Positions 35,929 through 45,377 are shown, counted from the first letter of the stretch. The stretch is 55,475 bases of DNA from Zoogloeaceae bacterium (GCA_031277315.1 JAITMP010000039.1:1-55475), one strand, 5' to 3'. Numbers and translations: made by a program. Notes: generated by a model from the letters alone, not told the origin.

Positions 35929-37830
35929 TTAACCGCCCGTGACGGCGTCTTTCACCATCTGGATGCCGACCGGGTCGTCCAGCGTGGTCAGGTCGCCGGG
36001 GTCGCGGCCTTCGGCGATGGCCTGGATGGAGCGGCGCAGCACCTTGCCGGAACGGGTTTTCGGCAACTGGTTGATGAAGTACACGTGGTTCGGCCGGGCG
36101 ATCGGGCCGAGCAGGCCGTCGACCGTGCCCATCACCTCTTTTTCCAGCGCCGCCCGCAGTTCCGGCGTGGCGATCTTCGCCGGGTCGTTTACCACGGCGA
36201 AAGCCGTCGGCATCTGGCCCTTCAAGGTGTCGGCGACGCCGACCACGGCCACTTCGGCGATGGCGGCGTGGGCGCTGATGGCTTCCTCGATCTCGCGCGT
36301 GCCGAGGCGGTGGCCGGCGACGTTGATGACGTCATCGGTGCGGCCAAGGATGAAGTAGTAGCCGTCCTTGTCGCGGATGCCCCAGTCGAAGGTGGTGTAG
36401 ACCATCGGCTCCTTGAAGCTGGTGAAGTAGGTTTGCACGAAACGGTCGTCCTGGCCCCATACCGTTGTCATGCAGCCGGGCGGCAGCGGCGGCACCACCG
36501 TGACGACGCCCTTTTCGTTGGGGCCGACTTCCTTGCCGGTGTTGTCGTTGAGCAGGCGCACGTCATAGCCGTAGGCGGGGAAGGAGGGGCTGCCGAATTT
36601 CGTCGGATGCCGCTCGATGCCGGGCAGCCCGGTGAGCAAGGCCCAGCCGGTTTCGGTCTGCCAGAAGTGGTCGTAGACGGGTTTCTGCAACGCTTCCGCA
36701 ATCCATTTCGCCGTCGGCTCGTCGAGCGGCTCGCCGGCGAGGAACAGGTGGCGCAGCGAGGAAAGGTCGTATTTTTTGAGGAAGGCCGGATCCTGCTTTT
36801 TCAGCACGCGGATGGCGGTCGGCGCCGAGAACATCACCGATACCTTGTGATCCTGCACGATCTTCCACCAGATGCCGGCGTCGGGGCGGATCGGTGTGCC
36901 TTCATAGACGATGGTCGCCATGCCGTTGATGAGCGGCGCATAAACGATGTAGGAATGGCCGACCACCCAGCCGATGTCGGAGGTGGTGAAATACGTCTCG
37001 CCCGGATTGGCCTGATACACGTGGCGCATCGAGGCGGCCAGCGCCACGGCGTAGCCGCCGGTGTCGCGCTGCACTCCTTTCGGCTTGCCGGTGGTGCCGG
37101 AGGTGTACAGGATGTAGGACGGGTGCGAGGATTCGACGAAGACGCACGGCACTTGCGCGTCCATGTGTTTGGCGCGCAGCGCGGCGTAATCGAGATCGCG
37201 GCCAGCGACAATCGGCATCGCCTTGTCGATGCCGCGATTGACGATCAATACCTTCTGCGGCGGCGATTGCGCCAGGCGCAGCGATTCATCCACCAGATGC
37301 TTGTAGGGTACCGCCCGGCCGCCACGCATGCCGGCGTCGGCGGTTACCATCACCTTCGGCTGGGCGTCGTCGATGCGGGTGGCGAGCGAATTGGCGGCAA
37401 AGCCGCCGAACACCACGGAATGAATGGCGCCGATGCGCACCGTGGCAAGCATGGCGAACAGCGCCTCGGGAATCATCGGCATGTAGATCAGAACGCGGTC
37501 GCCCTTGCCGACGCCGAGGCTCTGCAAAATCGCCGCCATGCGCTGCACTTCGGCGTGCAGCTCGGCGTAGGTGTACGTTTTTTCCTCGCCGGTTTCGGTC
37601 GAGATGTAGATCAGCGCCGCTTGACCGGCGCGCTCTTTCAAGTGGCGGTCGATGGCGTTGTGGCAAAGATTGGTTTCGCCGCCGACAAACCACTTGGCGA
37701 AGGGCGGCTTGCTGTAATCGAGCACCGCGTTGAACGGCTTGTGCCAGTCGATCAACTGCGCCTGCTCGCGCCAGAAGCCGTCGCGGTCTTCGATCGAGCG
37801 GCGGTGAAATTCCTGATATTTCGCTCCCAT
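35929..37830 (-). CDS. prpE: Propionyl-CoA synthetase
   Basis: An AMP-forming acyl-CoA ligase of 633 residues. The ATP-binding P-loop is YTSGTTGKPKGVQ, followed by the PrpE-type QRDTGGYAVALA. DHFWQTETGW, LGRTDDVINVAGHRLGT and the catalytic C-terminal Lys in KTRSGKVLRR are present. The sequence favours propionate over acetate activation, but substrate choice is inferred. The start at 37830 is chosen among ATGATG because AGGAGGGG is immediately upstream. No other prp genes are nearby. An 11-bp repeat array lies about 100 bp upstream. Confidence 0.93.
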   Translation of the reverse strand: MGAKYQEFHRRSIEDRDGFWREQAQLIDWHKPFNAVLDYSKPPFAKWFVGGETNLCHNAIDRHLKERAGQAALIYISTETGEEKTYTYAELHAEVQRMAAILQSLGVGKGDRVLIYMPMIPEALFAMLATVRIGAIHSVVFGGFAANSLATRIDDAQPKVMVTADAGMRGGRAVPYKHLVDESLRLAQSPPQKVLIVNRGIDKAMPIVAGRDLDYAALRAKHMDAQVPCVFVESSHPSYILYTSGTTGKPKGVQRDTGGYAVALAASMRHVYQANPGETYFTTSDIGWVVGHSYIVYAPLINGMATIVYEGTPIRPDAGIWWKIVQDHKVSVMFSAPTAIRVLKKQDPAFLKKYDLSSLRHLFLAGEPLDEPTAKWIAEALQKPVYDHFWQTETGWALLTGLPGIERHPTKFGSPSFPAYGYDVRLLNDNTGKEVGPNEKGVVTVVPPLPPGCMTTVWGQDDRFVQTYFTSFKEPMVYTTFDWGIRDKDGYYFILGRTDDVINVAGHRLGTREIEEAISAHAAIAEVAVVGVADTLKGQMPTAFAVVNDPAKIATPELRAALEKEVMGTVDGLLGPIARPNHVYFINQLPKTRSGKVLRRSIQAIAEGRDPGDLTTLDDPVGIQMVKDAVTGG

Positions 37831-37929
37831 CATCCCCTCCTCTCTGATTCCACGCTGAAAGTTGTCAATTATAGGATAGAGATTGCGAAGAATGGCATCC
37901 GCGCCATGCGCGACCGCATGCGGGGCTAA

Positions 37930-37984
37930 CCGGGCAAGAATCCGGCAAGCGCCGGGCAAGAACCGAGTAAGAACTGAGTAAGGG
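37930..37984. repeat. 11-bp tandem repeat, five units
   Basis: ccgggcaagaa, tccggcaagcg, ccgggcaagaa, ccgagtaagaa and ctgagtaaggg run without interruption. They lie between tRNA-Lys and prpE. This is the cleanest of several ~11-bp arrays in the window. Confidence 0.85.
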
Positions 37985-38008
37985 CGGGATGAAACTGCGG
38001 GTTCCGGG

Positions 38009-38084
38009 TGGTAGGCCGTACTGGATTCGAACCAGTGACCAACGGATTAAAAGTCCGCTGCTCTACCGACTGAGCTAACGACCC
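38009..38084 (-). tRNA. tRNA-Lys (anticodon TTT)
   Basis: A 76-nt cloverleaf with encoded CCA. The acceptor is GGGTCGT/ACGGCCT with two G-T wobbles, the D-arm is GCTCAGTCGGTAGAGC, the anticodon loop CTTTTAA (anticodon TTT) sits on stem GCGGA/TCCGT, and the T-arm is ACTGGTTCGAATCCAGT. Confidence 0.96.
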
Positions 38085-38230
38085 CCGAAAGAGGCGCGCA
38101 TTATAAAAGCCGGCCTGTATGGTGTCAATTTTCAGGACGACTATCGGGCCGGCTGGATGGACGAAGGCGTTCAGGCCGGGTCAATCCGCGCGGGGCGCAG
38201 GGCAAGGCAAGGTTGACGCGAAGGGGCGCT

Positions 38231-39340
38231 TCACCCTTCCCGCATCATGAACCAGTACTGGATTTTCATGGTTGCGGCGGCGCCGGCGGCGATGGCGAAG
38301 AGGGTCAGGAAAGAACCCATCGCCAGAGTTGAGACGCCGGTGATGGCCTGACCGAAAGTGCAGCCCATCGCGAGCACGCCGCCGATGCCCATCAGAACGG
38401 CGCCGATGGCGTGATTGAGGAAGTCGCCGCCGGAGGCGAACCACTCAAAACGGAAGTGGCCGCCGATCAGGGAGTAGAGGAGGGAGCCGACGATGACGCC
38501 GCTCAGCGCCACGATGCCGAAATTGATGTTGGCGATCTCGGCCGGGTTTTTCAGATAGCGGACGCTGTCGCCCATCGGGCTGATGAAGGTGAAGGATTGC
38601 GCTTCGACGCGGCTTGGCACGGCGTCGGCCATTTCCGCCCATTCTTTCCACTCCGCGCCCAGCGCGCCGGCGGTGAGATACCAGCCGATCACCACGGCAA
38701 GGCCGACGACGATGCCGGCGAGGATGTGGTCGAAATTGGCGCGGAAGTCTTTCGAGGCGAAGGCGAAAGCGACCAGCGCCAGCCCGATGACGGCGCCCGT
38801 GGCGGCTTGCGCGCCGCTGCCGGAGCCGAAGAATTCGCTTATGGCCTGGCTTTGCAGGCCCGACTTGCCGAGATCGACGGTGGTGGCGACGACCCATGAG
38901 TTGAAGACTTCGCCGTAAAAGTCGGTCCACAGCATGAGGTACGCGCACAGCGAGGCGATGACCAATACGACCAGCGATTTGAAGTTGCCGCCGCCGATGC
39001 GCACCAGCATTTTGTTGCCGCAGCCCGAGGCCAATGTCATGCCGATGCCGAACATCAGGCCGCCGAGCAGATAGCGCAGCCAGGCGAAGTTGGGCGTGCG
39101 GTAGGGCGGGAAAGTGCTGGCGCCGATGTTGATCAGCCCCGCGCCGGTCAGCGCCGCCACGCCGAGCATGGCGACCGCCATTGCCAGCAGCCAGGCGCGT
39201 AGCCGTCCCGCGTCGCCCATGTTGACCAAATCGGAAACGGCGCCCATGGTGCAGAAATTGGTTTTGTTTACCACGGCGCCCATGATGGCGGCGACGATGA
39301 AAACCGCCGTCAGTATCTGGTTGTGAATTGTGAATTCCAT
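38231..39340 (-). CDS. YeeE/YedE-family (TsuA-like) sulfur-compound transporter
   Basis: A 369-residue polytopic inner-membrane protein of the DUF395 family; the characterised member TsuA imports thiosulfate. The conserved cysteine motifs are present: NKTNFCTMG (near residue 30), TLASGCGNKMLVRIG and AMGCTFGQAITG. About nine to ten membrane segments are visible. No tusA/yeeD partner is seen on either side, so the cargo is inferred from family only. Confidence 0.9.
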   Translation of the reverse strand: MEFTIHNQILTAVFIVAAIMGAVVNKTNFCTMGAVSDLVNMGDAGRLRAWLLAMAVAMLGVAALTGAGLINIGASTFPPYRTPNFAWLRYLLGGLMFGIGMTLASGCGNKMLVRIGGGNFKSLVVLVIASLCAYLMLWTDFYGEVFNSWVVATTVDLGKSGLQSQAISEFFGSGSGAQAATGAVIGLALVAFAFASKDFRANFDHILAGIVVGLAVVIGWYLTAGALGAEWKEWAEMADAVPSRVEAQSFTFISPMGDSVRYLKNPAEIANINFGIVALSGVIVGSLLYSLIGGHFRFEWFASGGDFLNHAIGAVLMGIGGVLAMGCTFGQAITGVSTLAMGSFLTLFAIAAGAAATMKIQYWFMMREG

Positions 39341-39439
39341 GTTCTCCCCTCACTGCGCATCCGGTTGGTGTGTACGGCGCGGTCGACGGATTCTAAAGAA
39401 ACCACGGCGGTCGTGGATCAGTCTTGTTTTGCGCCGTAT

Positions 39440-39465
39440 AACCGGGGTGAATTGCCGCCCCGGTT
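39440..39465. other. Hairpin after queC
   Basis: AACCGGGG and CCCCGGTT (8 bp, 10-base loop) lie 7 bases past the queC stop. It has no T-tract on the minus strand, so it is a possible transcript end or stabiliser rather than a strong terminator. Confidence 0.4.
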
Positions 39466-39471
39466 TTGCCG

Positions 39472-40155
39472 TCAGGCAGTGATATAGCGGGTTGGGTCGG
39501 GCAGGCCGGCGGCGGCGAAACCGGCCCGGCGCAGACGGCAGGCGTCGCACAGGCCGCAGGCGCTGCCGCCGGCGTCGGCCTGATAACAGGAGACGGTGAG
39601 GGCGTAATCGACGCCGAGCGCCGCGCCGCGCCGGATGATGTCGGCTTTCGGCAGCGCGATGAGCGGGGCGCGCAGGCGCAGGCGGGCGCCTTCGACGGCG
39701 GCTTTGGTGGCGAGATTGGCCATTGCCTCGAAAGCGGCGATGTATTCGGGCCGGCAGTCCGGGTAGCCGGAATAGTCGATGGCGTTCACGCCGACGAAAA
39801 TGTCCTGCGCGCCGAGCACTTCGGCCCAGGCCAGCGCGAGCGACAGCATGACGGTGTTGCGCGCCGGCACGTAGGTGGCGGGAATGCCCGGCTGCACGCC
39901 GCGCATCGGCACGTCGATGCGCGCATCGGTGAGCGCCGAGCCGCCGAACTGGCCGAGGCCGACGTCGACGACGCGATGCGCATGCGCGCCCAGCGCGGCG
40001 GCGACGCGGGCGGCGGCCTGCAATTCCGCCGCGTGGCGCTGGCCGTAGGCGACCGACAGCGCATGGCAGACATAGCCTTCGTCGCGGGCGATGGCGAGGA
40101 CGGTGGCTGAATCGAGTCCGCCGGAAAGCAGAACGACCGCGTGTTCGCCGCTCAT
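39472..40155 (-). CDS. queC: 7-cyano-7-deazaguanine synthase
   Basis: ATP-dependent conversion of 7-carboxy-7-deazaguanine to preQ0 in queuosine synthesis. It has 227 residues. The PP-loop [13 protein letters not shown] is at the N-terminus, and the zinc site C(8)CGLCDAC is near the C-terminus ([18 protein letters not shown]). It overlaps queE by 4 bp; the cpoB-queE-queC run is conserved in Proteobacteria. Confidence 0.96.
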   Translation of the reverse strand: MSGEHAVVLLSGGLDSATVLAIARDEGYVCHALSVAYGQRHAAELQAAARVAAALGAHAHRVVDVGLGQFGGSALTDARIDVPMRGVQPGIPATYVPARNTVMLSLALAWAEVLGAQDIFVGVNAIDYSGYPDCRPEYIAAFEAMANLATKAAVEGARLRLRAPLIALPKADIIRRGAALGVDYALTVSCYQADAGGSACGLCDACRLRRAGFAAAGLPDPTRYITA

Positions 40156-40817
40156 CTGCCGCGCTCCGCACCCCAGATCAGTTTATGCAACTGTAATTGA
40201 ACGCGCACCGGCAGCCGGTCGCGCAGCACCCATTCGGCCAGCAGCTTCGGCGCCAGTTGCCCGGCCACCGGCGAGAGCAGCACCGGGCAGATGCGCGCAA
40301 GCCGCCGTTCCGTCAGAACCGATTTTGCCCATGCGTAGTCGGCCTCGTCAGCGAGCACGATCTTGATTTCGTCGTTGGCGTTGAGCAGCGCCAGATTGTC
40401 CCAGCGGTTGCGGTCGGCCTCGCCGGAGCCGGGTGCCTTGAGATCCATGACGCGCGAGACGCGCGGATCGACCGCGCCGATATCCAGCGCGCCGCTGGTT
40501 TCCAGCGAGACGGCATGACCGGCGTCGCAGAGGGCCGTCAGCAGCGGCAGGCAGGCTTTCTGCGCCAGCGGCTCGCCGCCGGTGACGCAGACATGCCGCG
40601 TCATCGTCGACAAACCGGGCTGCGCCGCCTCCGCCAGTATTGCGCCGAGGGTCATCGTTTCGCCGCCGCTGAAGGCGTAGCCGGTGTCGCACCAGACGCA
40701 GCGCAGCGGGCAGCCGGTCAGGCGCACGAACACCGTCGGCAGCCCGGCGCGCGTGCTCTCGCCTTGCAGGGAATAAAAAATTTCGCTGACGCGCAGCGTG
40801 GCGGAAAGATCGGTCAT
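40152..40817 (-). CDS. queE: 7-carboxy-7-deazaguanine synthase
   Basis: Radical SAM enzyme that contracts CPH4 to CDG in the queuosine pathway. It has 221 residues. The substrate loop [11 protein letters not shown] is followed by the cluster motif [10 protein letters not shown] (CxxxCxxC). TGGEPL is the SAM-binding motif. It lies 40 bp downstream of cpoB on the tol-pal strand and is coupled to queC. Confidence 0.95.
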   Translation of the reverse strand: MTDLSATLRVSEIFYSLQGESTRAGLPTVFVRLTGCPLRCVWCDTGYAFSGGETMTLGAILAEAAQPGLSTMTRHVCVTGGEPLAQKACLPLLTALCDAGHAVSLETSGALDIGAVDPRVSRVMDLKAPGSGEADRNRWDNLALLNANDEIKIVLADEADYAWAKSVLTERRLARICPVLLSPVAGQLAPKLLAEWVLRDRLPVRVQLQLHKLIWGAERGR

Positions 40818-40857
40818 GAACGCAGCGTTCCCGCGCCGTCGGATGACGGCGGATTAT

Positions 40858-41625
40858 TTATCTCCGGCGCGGCGCGAGGCGCTGTTTGGCGACCGTGGCG
40901 GCGGCGCTGGCCGGATATTCGGCAACAAGGGTTTCCAGCGTTTTTTTGGCGCCCTTGGCGTCGCCCGATTCCTGCTGGCAGTTGGCCTGCCCGAGCAGCG
41001 CGTCCGGCGCCTTGGCGTCATCCGGCCAGGTGGCGGCCAGCTTCGTGAACAGGTCGATGGCCTTCTTGTATTCGCCGAGCTGGTAATGCGCGCTGCCGGC
41101 CCAGTAGTGGGCCGAGGGCAGAAAGGCGCTGGACGGATAAGCGTTGATGAAAGCGAGAAAAGCGGCCAGCGCGTCCTTGTGCTTGCCCGCCTTGAAAAGA
41201 TTCAGCGCCGCTTCATAGTCGCGCGTCTCCGCCGCGGGATCGGCGGCAGGCCGGGCATCGCTGTTTTCCGCTCCCGTCTGCGGTTCCAGCTTGCGCAGGC
41301 GCTCGTCGAGATCAATGTAGAAATCCTTCTGGCGTTTCTGCGTCGACTCAAGCTCGTTGGTCAGCACTTCGATCTGACCGCGCAGGCGGGCGACTTCCGC
41401 CTTCAGCGCCTCGATCTCGTTGGCGAGCGCAAGCTGGCCGCGCGAGGCGGCCTCCAGGTCGCGCAGGCGGGCGTTCGTCTCGGTGCGCAAATCGTCGATG
41501 CGCTTGCGCGCCTCGTCGTCGTCGAAAAGGGCGGCGCGCGCCGGCGAGATGGCAAGCAGCGTGGCGAACAACGCGACGAATAGCGTGGCGCGGCACAGCA
41601 GGGAGGCGAAAAGACGGCCCGGCAT
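40858..41625 (-). CDS. cpoB: Cell-division coordinator CpoB (YbgF)
   Basis: A periplasmic TolA-binding protein coordinating peptidoglycan synthesis with outer-membrane constriction. It has 255 residues. A signal peptide (TLFVALFATLLAISPARA) leads into a coiled coil (about 40-90, EIEALKAEVARLRGQIEVLT) and C-terminal TPR units (YEAALNLFKAGKHKDALAAF, SAHYQLGEYKKAIDLFTKLA). It follows pal by 3 bp. Confidence 0.94.
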   Translation of the reverse strand: MPGRLFASLLCRATLFVALFATLLAISPARAALFDDDEARKRIDDLRTETNARLRDLEAASRGQLALANEIEALKAEVARLRGQIEVLTNELESTQKRQKDFYIDLDERLRKLEPQTGAENSDARPAADPAAETRDYEAALNLFKAGKHKDALAAFLAFINAYPSSAFLPSAHYWAGSAHYQLGEYKKAIDLFTKLAATWPDDAKAPDALLGQANCQQESGDAKGAKKTLETLVAEYPASAAATVAKQRLAPRRR

Positions 41626-41628
41626 GAC

Positions 41629-42171
41629 TTAGAACTCGCCGGAATAGAGCATGTCGTCGCGGCGGTTTTGCGCCCAGCAGCTTTCGCTCGCCTCGCTGCA
41701 GCGCGGCTTCTCCTCGCCCAGGCTGACGGCCTCGACCTGATCCTCGCGCGCGCCGAGCAGGGTGAGCATTTTCTTGAGCGCTTCGGCCCGCTTCTGGCCG
41801 AGCGCCAGATTGTATTCGCGGCTGCCGCGCTCGTCGGCGTTGCCCTGAATCAGGATTTTCACCTTCGGATTGGCGACGAGAAATTTGGCGTGTGCCTCGA
41901 CCAGCGGCCGAAATTCGTCCTTCACGACATAGCTGTCGTAGTCGAAGAACACGCTGCGCTTGGCCAGCACGCCTTGCTTGACGGCATCCAGCGCGGTCTG
42001 CGGATTCTGGTCGGGGGTGACGCGCTTGACTTCGGCGCCGTCCACCTGCTTCGCGCTGCGGTCTTCGACGCTGGCGCCGGGCTGCTCCGGCCCGCCGCCG
42101 GTGGTGTTGCAGCCGGCGATCAGGGCGGCCGCGCTCAGGGCAACGAGGGCAATCATCAGTTTTGTACGCAT
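41629..42171 (-). CDS. pal: Peptidoglycan-associated lipoprotein Pal
   Basis: Anchors the outer membrane to peptidoglycan. It has 180 residues. The lipobox is AALIAGC (Cys near residue 21). The OmpA-like domain has VFFDYDSYVV, KILIQGNADERGSREYNLAL and GQKRAEALKKML. The start at 42171 has GGAGATA upstream; a GTG four codons earlier is possible. The C-terminal Cys (SESCWAQNRRDD) region is family-typical. Confidence 0.96.
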   Translation of the reverse strand: MRTKLMIALVALSAAALIAGCNTTGGGPEQPGASVEDRSAKQVDGAEVKRVTPDQNPQTALDAVKQGVLAKRSVFFDYDSYVVKDEFRPLVEAHAKFLVANPKVKILIQGNADERGSREYNLALGQKRAEALKKMLTLLGAREDQVEAVSLGEEKPRCSEASESCWAQNRRDDMLYSGEF

Positions 42172-42198
42172 GGCTATCTCCACGGGAAAATCAATGCT

Positions 42199-43515
42199 TC
42201 AGTGTTTCAGAAAAGGACCCCATGCCGGCTCGCGCACGTCGCCCGCCTGCACCGACAGCCGCTGCTTGACGCGGCCATCGCTGGAGACGGCGGCCAGCAC
42301 GCCGCGCCCGCCGACTTCCGACGCATAGAGAATCGTGCGGCCGTTGGGCGCGAAGCTGGGCGATTCGTCCTTGTCCGAATCGGTCAGGATTTGCGTCTGG
42401 CGCGTGGCGAGATCCATCACGGCAAGCTGGAAGCGGCCGCCGTTGCGCGTCACGAACGCCATGTTCTTGCCGTCCGGCGACAGGCGCGGCGAGACGTTGT
42501 AGCTGCCCTCGAAGGTGATGCGCTGGGCCTGACCGCCGCCGGCCGGCACGCGATAGATTTGCGGGCTGCCGCCGCGGTCGGAAGTGAAATAGATGAACTC
42601 GCCGTCGGGCGAAAAACACGGCTCGGTGTCGATGCCGCTGGAAGACGCCAGACGCGCGACGCCGCTGCCGTCGGCATTCACGGAATACAACTGCGAAGCG
42701 CCGTCCTTGGTCAGCACCACCGCCAGCTTGCGGCCATCCGGCGACCAGGCCGGGGCGGAATTGGAGCCTTTGAAATTGGCGACGACCTGCCGCTTGCCGC
42801 TGGCCAGCGAGTGCACATAGACGACCGGCTTCTTCGCCTCGAAGGAAACGTAGGCGAGACGGCCGCCGTCGGGCGACCAGGCCGGCGAGATGATCGGTTC
42901 GAGCGAGGCCAGCGCCGTCTGCGCGTTCATGCCGTCGGCGTCGGCGATCTGCAACTCGAAGCGGCCCGCGCTCTTGACGACGTAGGCGATGCGGGTGGAG
43001 AAGACGCCCGCTTCGCCGAGCAGTTTTTCATACACGTAATCGGCGATGCGATGGCCGGTGGCGCGTGTTTGCTGGGCCGTCATCAGATAGACGAGGCCGC
43101 CGAGCGCGGCCTCCTTCTGCACGTCGTGCACGAGAAAGCGCACTTCGTAGCGCCCGTTGCTGGCGGGCGTGACGCTGCCGGTGACGAACACGTCGGTGCC
43201 GCGCGCCTTCCAGCCGGCGAAATCGGCCATGTAATTTTCGGCCAGCGGCGTGTCCGTCTCGACCAGCTTGAACAGGCCGCTGCGCTGGAGATCGGCGCGC
43301 ACCACCATGGCGACGGCGCGGGCGATGCCCGGCTCGCCGGTGAAATCGGTGATGGCAATCGGAATGCGGTTGGCGCCGGCGCCGGTGATTTCGATGGTGA
43401 GCTGGGCGCGGACGGTGAACGACAGCGCGAGCAGGAGAAAGGCGAGCGCGGCGCGGATAAAGGGGACGCGAACAAGGGGGACGCGAATAAGGGAGACGGC
43501 GGAGGTGTTCATCAT
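42199..43515 (-). CDS. tolB: Tol-Pal system beta-propeller protein TolB
   Basis: A periplasmic propeller that links TolA and Pal, 438 residues. The propeller repeats are clear (SPAWSPDGGRLAYVSFE, SAPAWSPDGRKLAVVLT, EPCFSPDGEFIYFTSD, SPRLSPDGKNMAFVTR). The signal peptide is unusual: before its hydrophobic core it contains a five-residue repeat (IRVPL VRVPF IRAAL) encoded by three 15-bp tandem units, lengthening its basic n-region. The start is taken at the first of two ATGs. Confidence 0.95.
   Translation of the reverse strand: MMNTSAVSLIRVPLVRVPFIRAALAFLLLALSFTVRAQLTIEITGAGANRIPIAITDFTGEPGIARAVAMVVRADLQRSGLFKLVETDTPLAENYMADFAGWKARGTDVFVTGSVTPASNGRYEVRFLVHDVQKEAALGGLVYLMTAQQTRATGHRIADYVYEKLLGEAGVFSTRIAYVVKSAGRFELQIADADGMNAQTALASLEPIISPAWSPDGGRLAYVSFEAKKPVVYVHSLASGKRQVVANFKGSNSAPAWSPDGRKLAVVLTKDGASQLYSVNADGSGVARLASSSGIDTEPCFSPDGEFIYFTSDRGGSPQIYRVPAGGGQAQRITFEGSYNVSPRLSPDGKNMAFVTRNGGRFQLAVMDLATRQTQILTDSDKDESPSFAPNGRTILYASEVGGRGVLAAVSSDGRVKQRLSVQAGDVREPAWGPFLKH
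43453..43497. repeat. 15-bp tandem repeat in the tolB signal-peptide region
   Basis: gcggataaaggggac, gcgaacaagggggac and gcgaataagggagac are consecutive and in frame. They encode IRVP-type pentapeptides on the minus strand. Confidence 0.85.
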
Positions 43516-43555
43516 CGCTGGGTCGGGTAAATGAACATGAAATTATACATTTCGG

Positions 43556-44275
43556 TCATTCTTCCTGCGGCCGGAACTTCAGTGTCAGGCTGCGCTCGAA
43601 GAGCGCCTTGTCTTCGGGTTTCGGCAGCGGACTCGATTTGCGGATGGCGCGCTCGATGGCGTCATCATAAGCGGCGTGGCCGCTGGATTGTTTTAGCTTG
43701 ACGCTGAGAATCTCGCCGCTCGGCAGTTGCACGACATCGAAGACCGCTTCGGGATTGCCCTTGATGTCGGGCGGCAGCATGATGTTGCCCTTGATCTTGC
43801 CTTTGATCTTGCCGATGTAGTCCGTCATTGCCTTGGCGCGCGTGGTCGCTGCCGCGATGTTCTCCAGTTCCCGATCGGCCTTCTGCTTCTCGATGTCCTG
43901 TAGTTCGCGGTTCAAGGCGTCGGCGTAGGATGGCTTGGGTGTGCTGGGCTTCGGCGCCGGCTTCGGTTCAGGTTTCGGTACGGGCTTCGGTTCGGGCAAG
44001 ACCTTCGGCTTTTCTTCCTTGATGGCGATGTCCGGCTTCGGCCCCGGTTTGATGACGGGTTCCGGCGCCGGCTCGGGCATCGGCGGCGTGACGGCGGCGG
44101 GCGGCGGAGCCGAGGCGCGCACCAGTTCCACCTCCACCGCTTCCGGCGCGCGGGTCTGCCAGCGAATGCCGTAGACCAACAGGATAATCAGCGCGGCGTG
44201 CACGGCCAGCGCCAAGGCTGCCGAGGCCGTCTTGCCGGGGTCGGGCCGGCTTTCCTGAAACGCGGCGGCGTTCAT
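43556..44275 (-). CDS. tolA: Cell-envelope integrity protein TolA
   Basis: Inner-membrane protein spanning the periplasm, energised by TolQR. It has 239 residues. One membrane anchor (ALALAVHAALIILLVYGI, near 20-40) leads to a Pro/Lys-rich extended region (EPKPVPKPEPKPAPKPSTPK), a short helical region and a C-terminal TonB/TolA domain (PEAVFDVVQLPSGEILSVKL, DDAIERAIRKSSPLP). It is shorter than the E. coli protein because the helical domain II is replaced by the Pro/Lys repeats. It overlaps tolR by 4 bp. Confidence 0.93.
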   Translation of the reverse strand: MNAAAFQESRPDPGKTASAALALAVHAALIILLVYGIRWQTRAPEAVEVELVRASAPPPAAVTPPMPEPAPEPVIKPGPKPDIAIKEEKPKVLPEPKPVPKPEPKPAPKPSTPKPSYADALNRELQDIEKQKADRELENIAAATTRAKAMTDYIGKIKGKIKGNIMLPPDIKGNPEAVFDVVQLPSGEILSVKLKQSSGHAAYDDAIERAIRKSSPLPKPEDKALFERSLTLKFRPQEE

Positions 44276-44676
44276 TTGCCCTGCTGCACCAGCAAGCCGA
44301 CGCGGGCGACTTGCTGTTGCTGCAAATCGTCCATCACTTGCATGATGGCTTCGTAGCGCACATTCTTGTCGCCGGCGACGACGACCGCCTGCTGCGGATT
44401 CTGCTGCTGCGCTTCGGCCACCAGACGCAGCAGTTCGTCACGCGAGACATCGCGCGGCGCGGCGTTCGGCGTGGCGCGGAAGGCGAGTGTGCGGTCGGCC
44501 TTGACGATGATTTGCAGCGGATCGCCCGGTGCCTGGGACGCCTTGCCCACCGTCGGCACATCCACCGTCGACACCTGAATCAGCGGCGCCGTCACCATGA
44601 AAATGACGAGCAGCACCAGCATCACGTCGATGTAGGGCACGACGTTGATCTGGTTCATGAGCCGGCGCTGACGCAT
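44272..44676 (-). CDS. tolR: Tol-Pal proton-channel protein TolR
   Basis: ExbD-family protein of 134 residues. An N-terminal membrane segment carries the essential Asp (NVVPYIDVMLVLLVIFMV), and the periplasmic domain has the VVVAGDKNVRYEAIMQVMDD block. It lies 7 bp after tolQ and overlaps tolA. Confidence 0.96.
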   Translation of the reverse strand: MRQRRLMNQINVVPYIDVMLVLLVIFMVTAPLIQVSTVDVPTVGKASQAPGDPLQIIVKADRTLAFRATPNAAPRDVSRDELLRLVAEAQQQNPQQAVVVAGDKNVRYEAIMQVMDDLQQQQVARVGLLVQQGK

Positions 44677-44683
44677 GGCGGTC

Positions 44684-45361
44684 TTATCTCAGTTGTCTTT
44701 GCAGGATGTTCGAGAATTCTTCCATGAAGCTCTCGAAGCGGATGCTGACGCGGTCGATGTCGTGGGCGAAGCGGTTGTAGGCGACCACGGCGGGAATGGC
44801 GGCGAACAGGCCGATGGCGGTGGCGACCAGCGCCTCGGCGATGCCCGGCGCGACGTGCGCCAGCGTGGCCGAACTGACGTTGGCCAGTCCGCGAAAGGCG
44901 TTCATGATGCCCCATACGGTGCCGAACAGGCCGACGTAAGGGCTGACCGAGCCGACCGAGGCGAGAAAAGCGAGGTGCGCTTCGAGAAGATCCATCTCGC
45001 GCTGATATGTGGCGCGCATGGCGCGGCGGGCGCCGTCGACGATGCTGGCCGGATCGAGCGATTTCTGGTCGCGCAGCTTGGTGAATTCGCCATAGCCGGC
45101 CTCAAAAATGCGTTCCAGCGCGCCGGCGCTGTGGCGGTCGTTGACCGCGCTCTGGTAGAGGGCGTTGAGATTGCCGCCGCTCCAGAAGTCGCGCTCGAAC
45201 TGGTCGGTTCGCGCGCGCGCGTCGCGGATGGCGAAGCTCTTGCGGAAGATCCAGTACCAGGACATGAAGGAAACCGCCGCCAGCAGCAGCATGACGCCCT
45301 TGACGGGCAGGCTGGCGTTGGCGACGAGGCTGAGGATGGACAAGTCGGTGGTGACGTTCAT
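44684..45361 (-). CDS. tolQ: Tol-Pal motor protein TolQ
   Basis: ExbB/MotA-family channel protein of 225 residues with three membrane segments (VKGVMLLLAAVSFMSWYWIF, SVSPYVGLFGTVWGIMNAF, EALVATAIGLFAAIPAVVAY). The conserved GLFGTVWGIM and ATAIGLFAAIPA motifs are intact. It is preceded by ybgC (16 bp). Confidence 0.96.
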   Translation of the reverse strand: MNVTTDLSILSLVANASLPVKGVMLLLAAVSFMSWYWIFRKSFAIRDARARTDQFERDFWSGGNLNALYQSAVNDRHSAGALERIFEAGYGEFTKLRDQKSLDPASIVDGARRAMRATYQREMDLLEAHLAFLASVGSVSPYVGLFGTVWGIMNAFRGLANVSSATLAHVAPGIAEALVATAIGLFAAIPAVVAYNRFAHDIDRVSIRFESFMEEFSNILQRQLR

Positions 45362-45377
45362 TCCGTTCCGATCCGCG

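Noticed and set aside
35311-37929. Very long open frame (872 codons) on the plus strand
   Set aside because: It lies antisense to galE and prpE, both with strong family motifs. GC-rich codon use keeps the opposite frame open; the translation has no recognisable domain.
37930-37984. Considered as a CRISPR or iteron array
   Set aside because: Units are 11 bp with no spacers, so not CRISPR. No replication initiator gene is nearby and other arrays have unrelated units, so not plasmid iterons.
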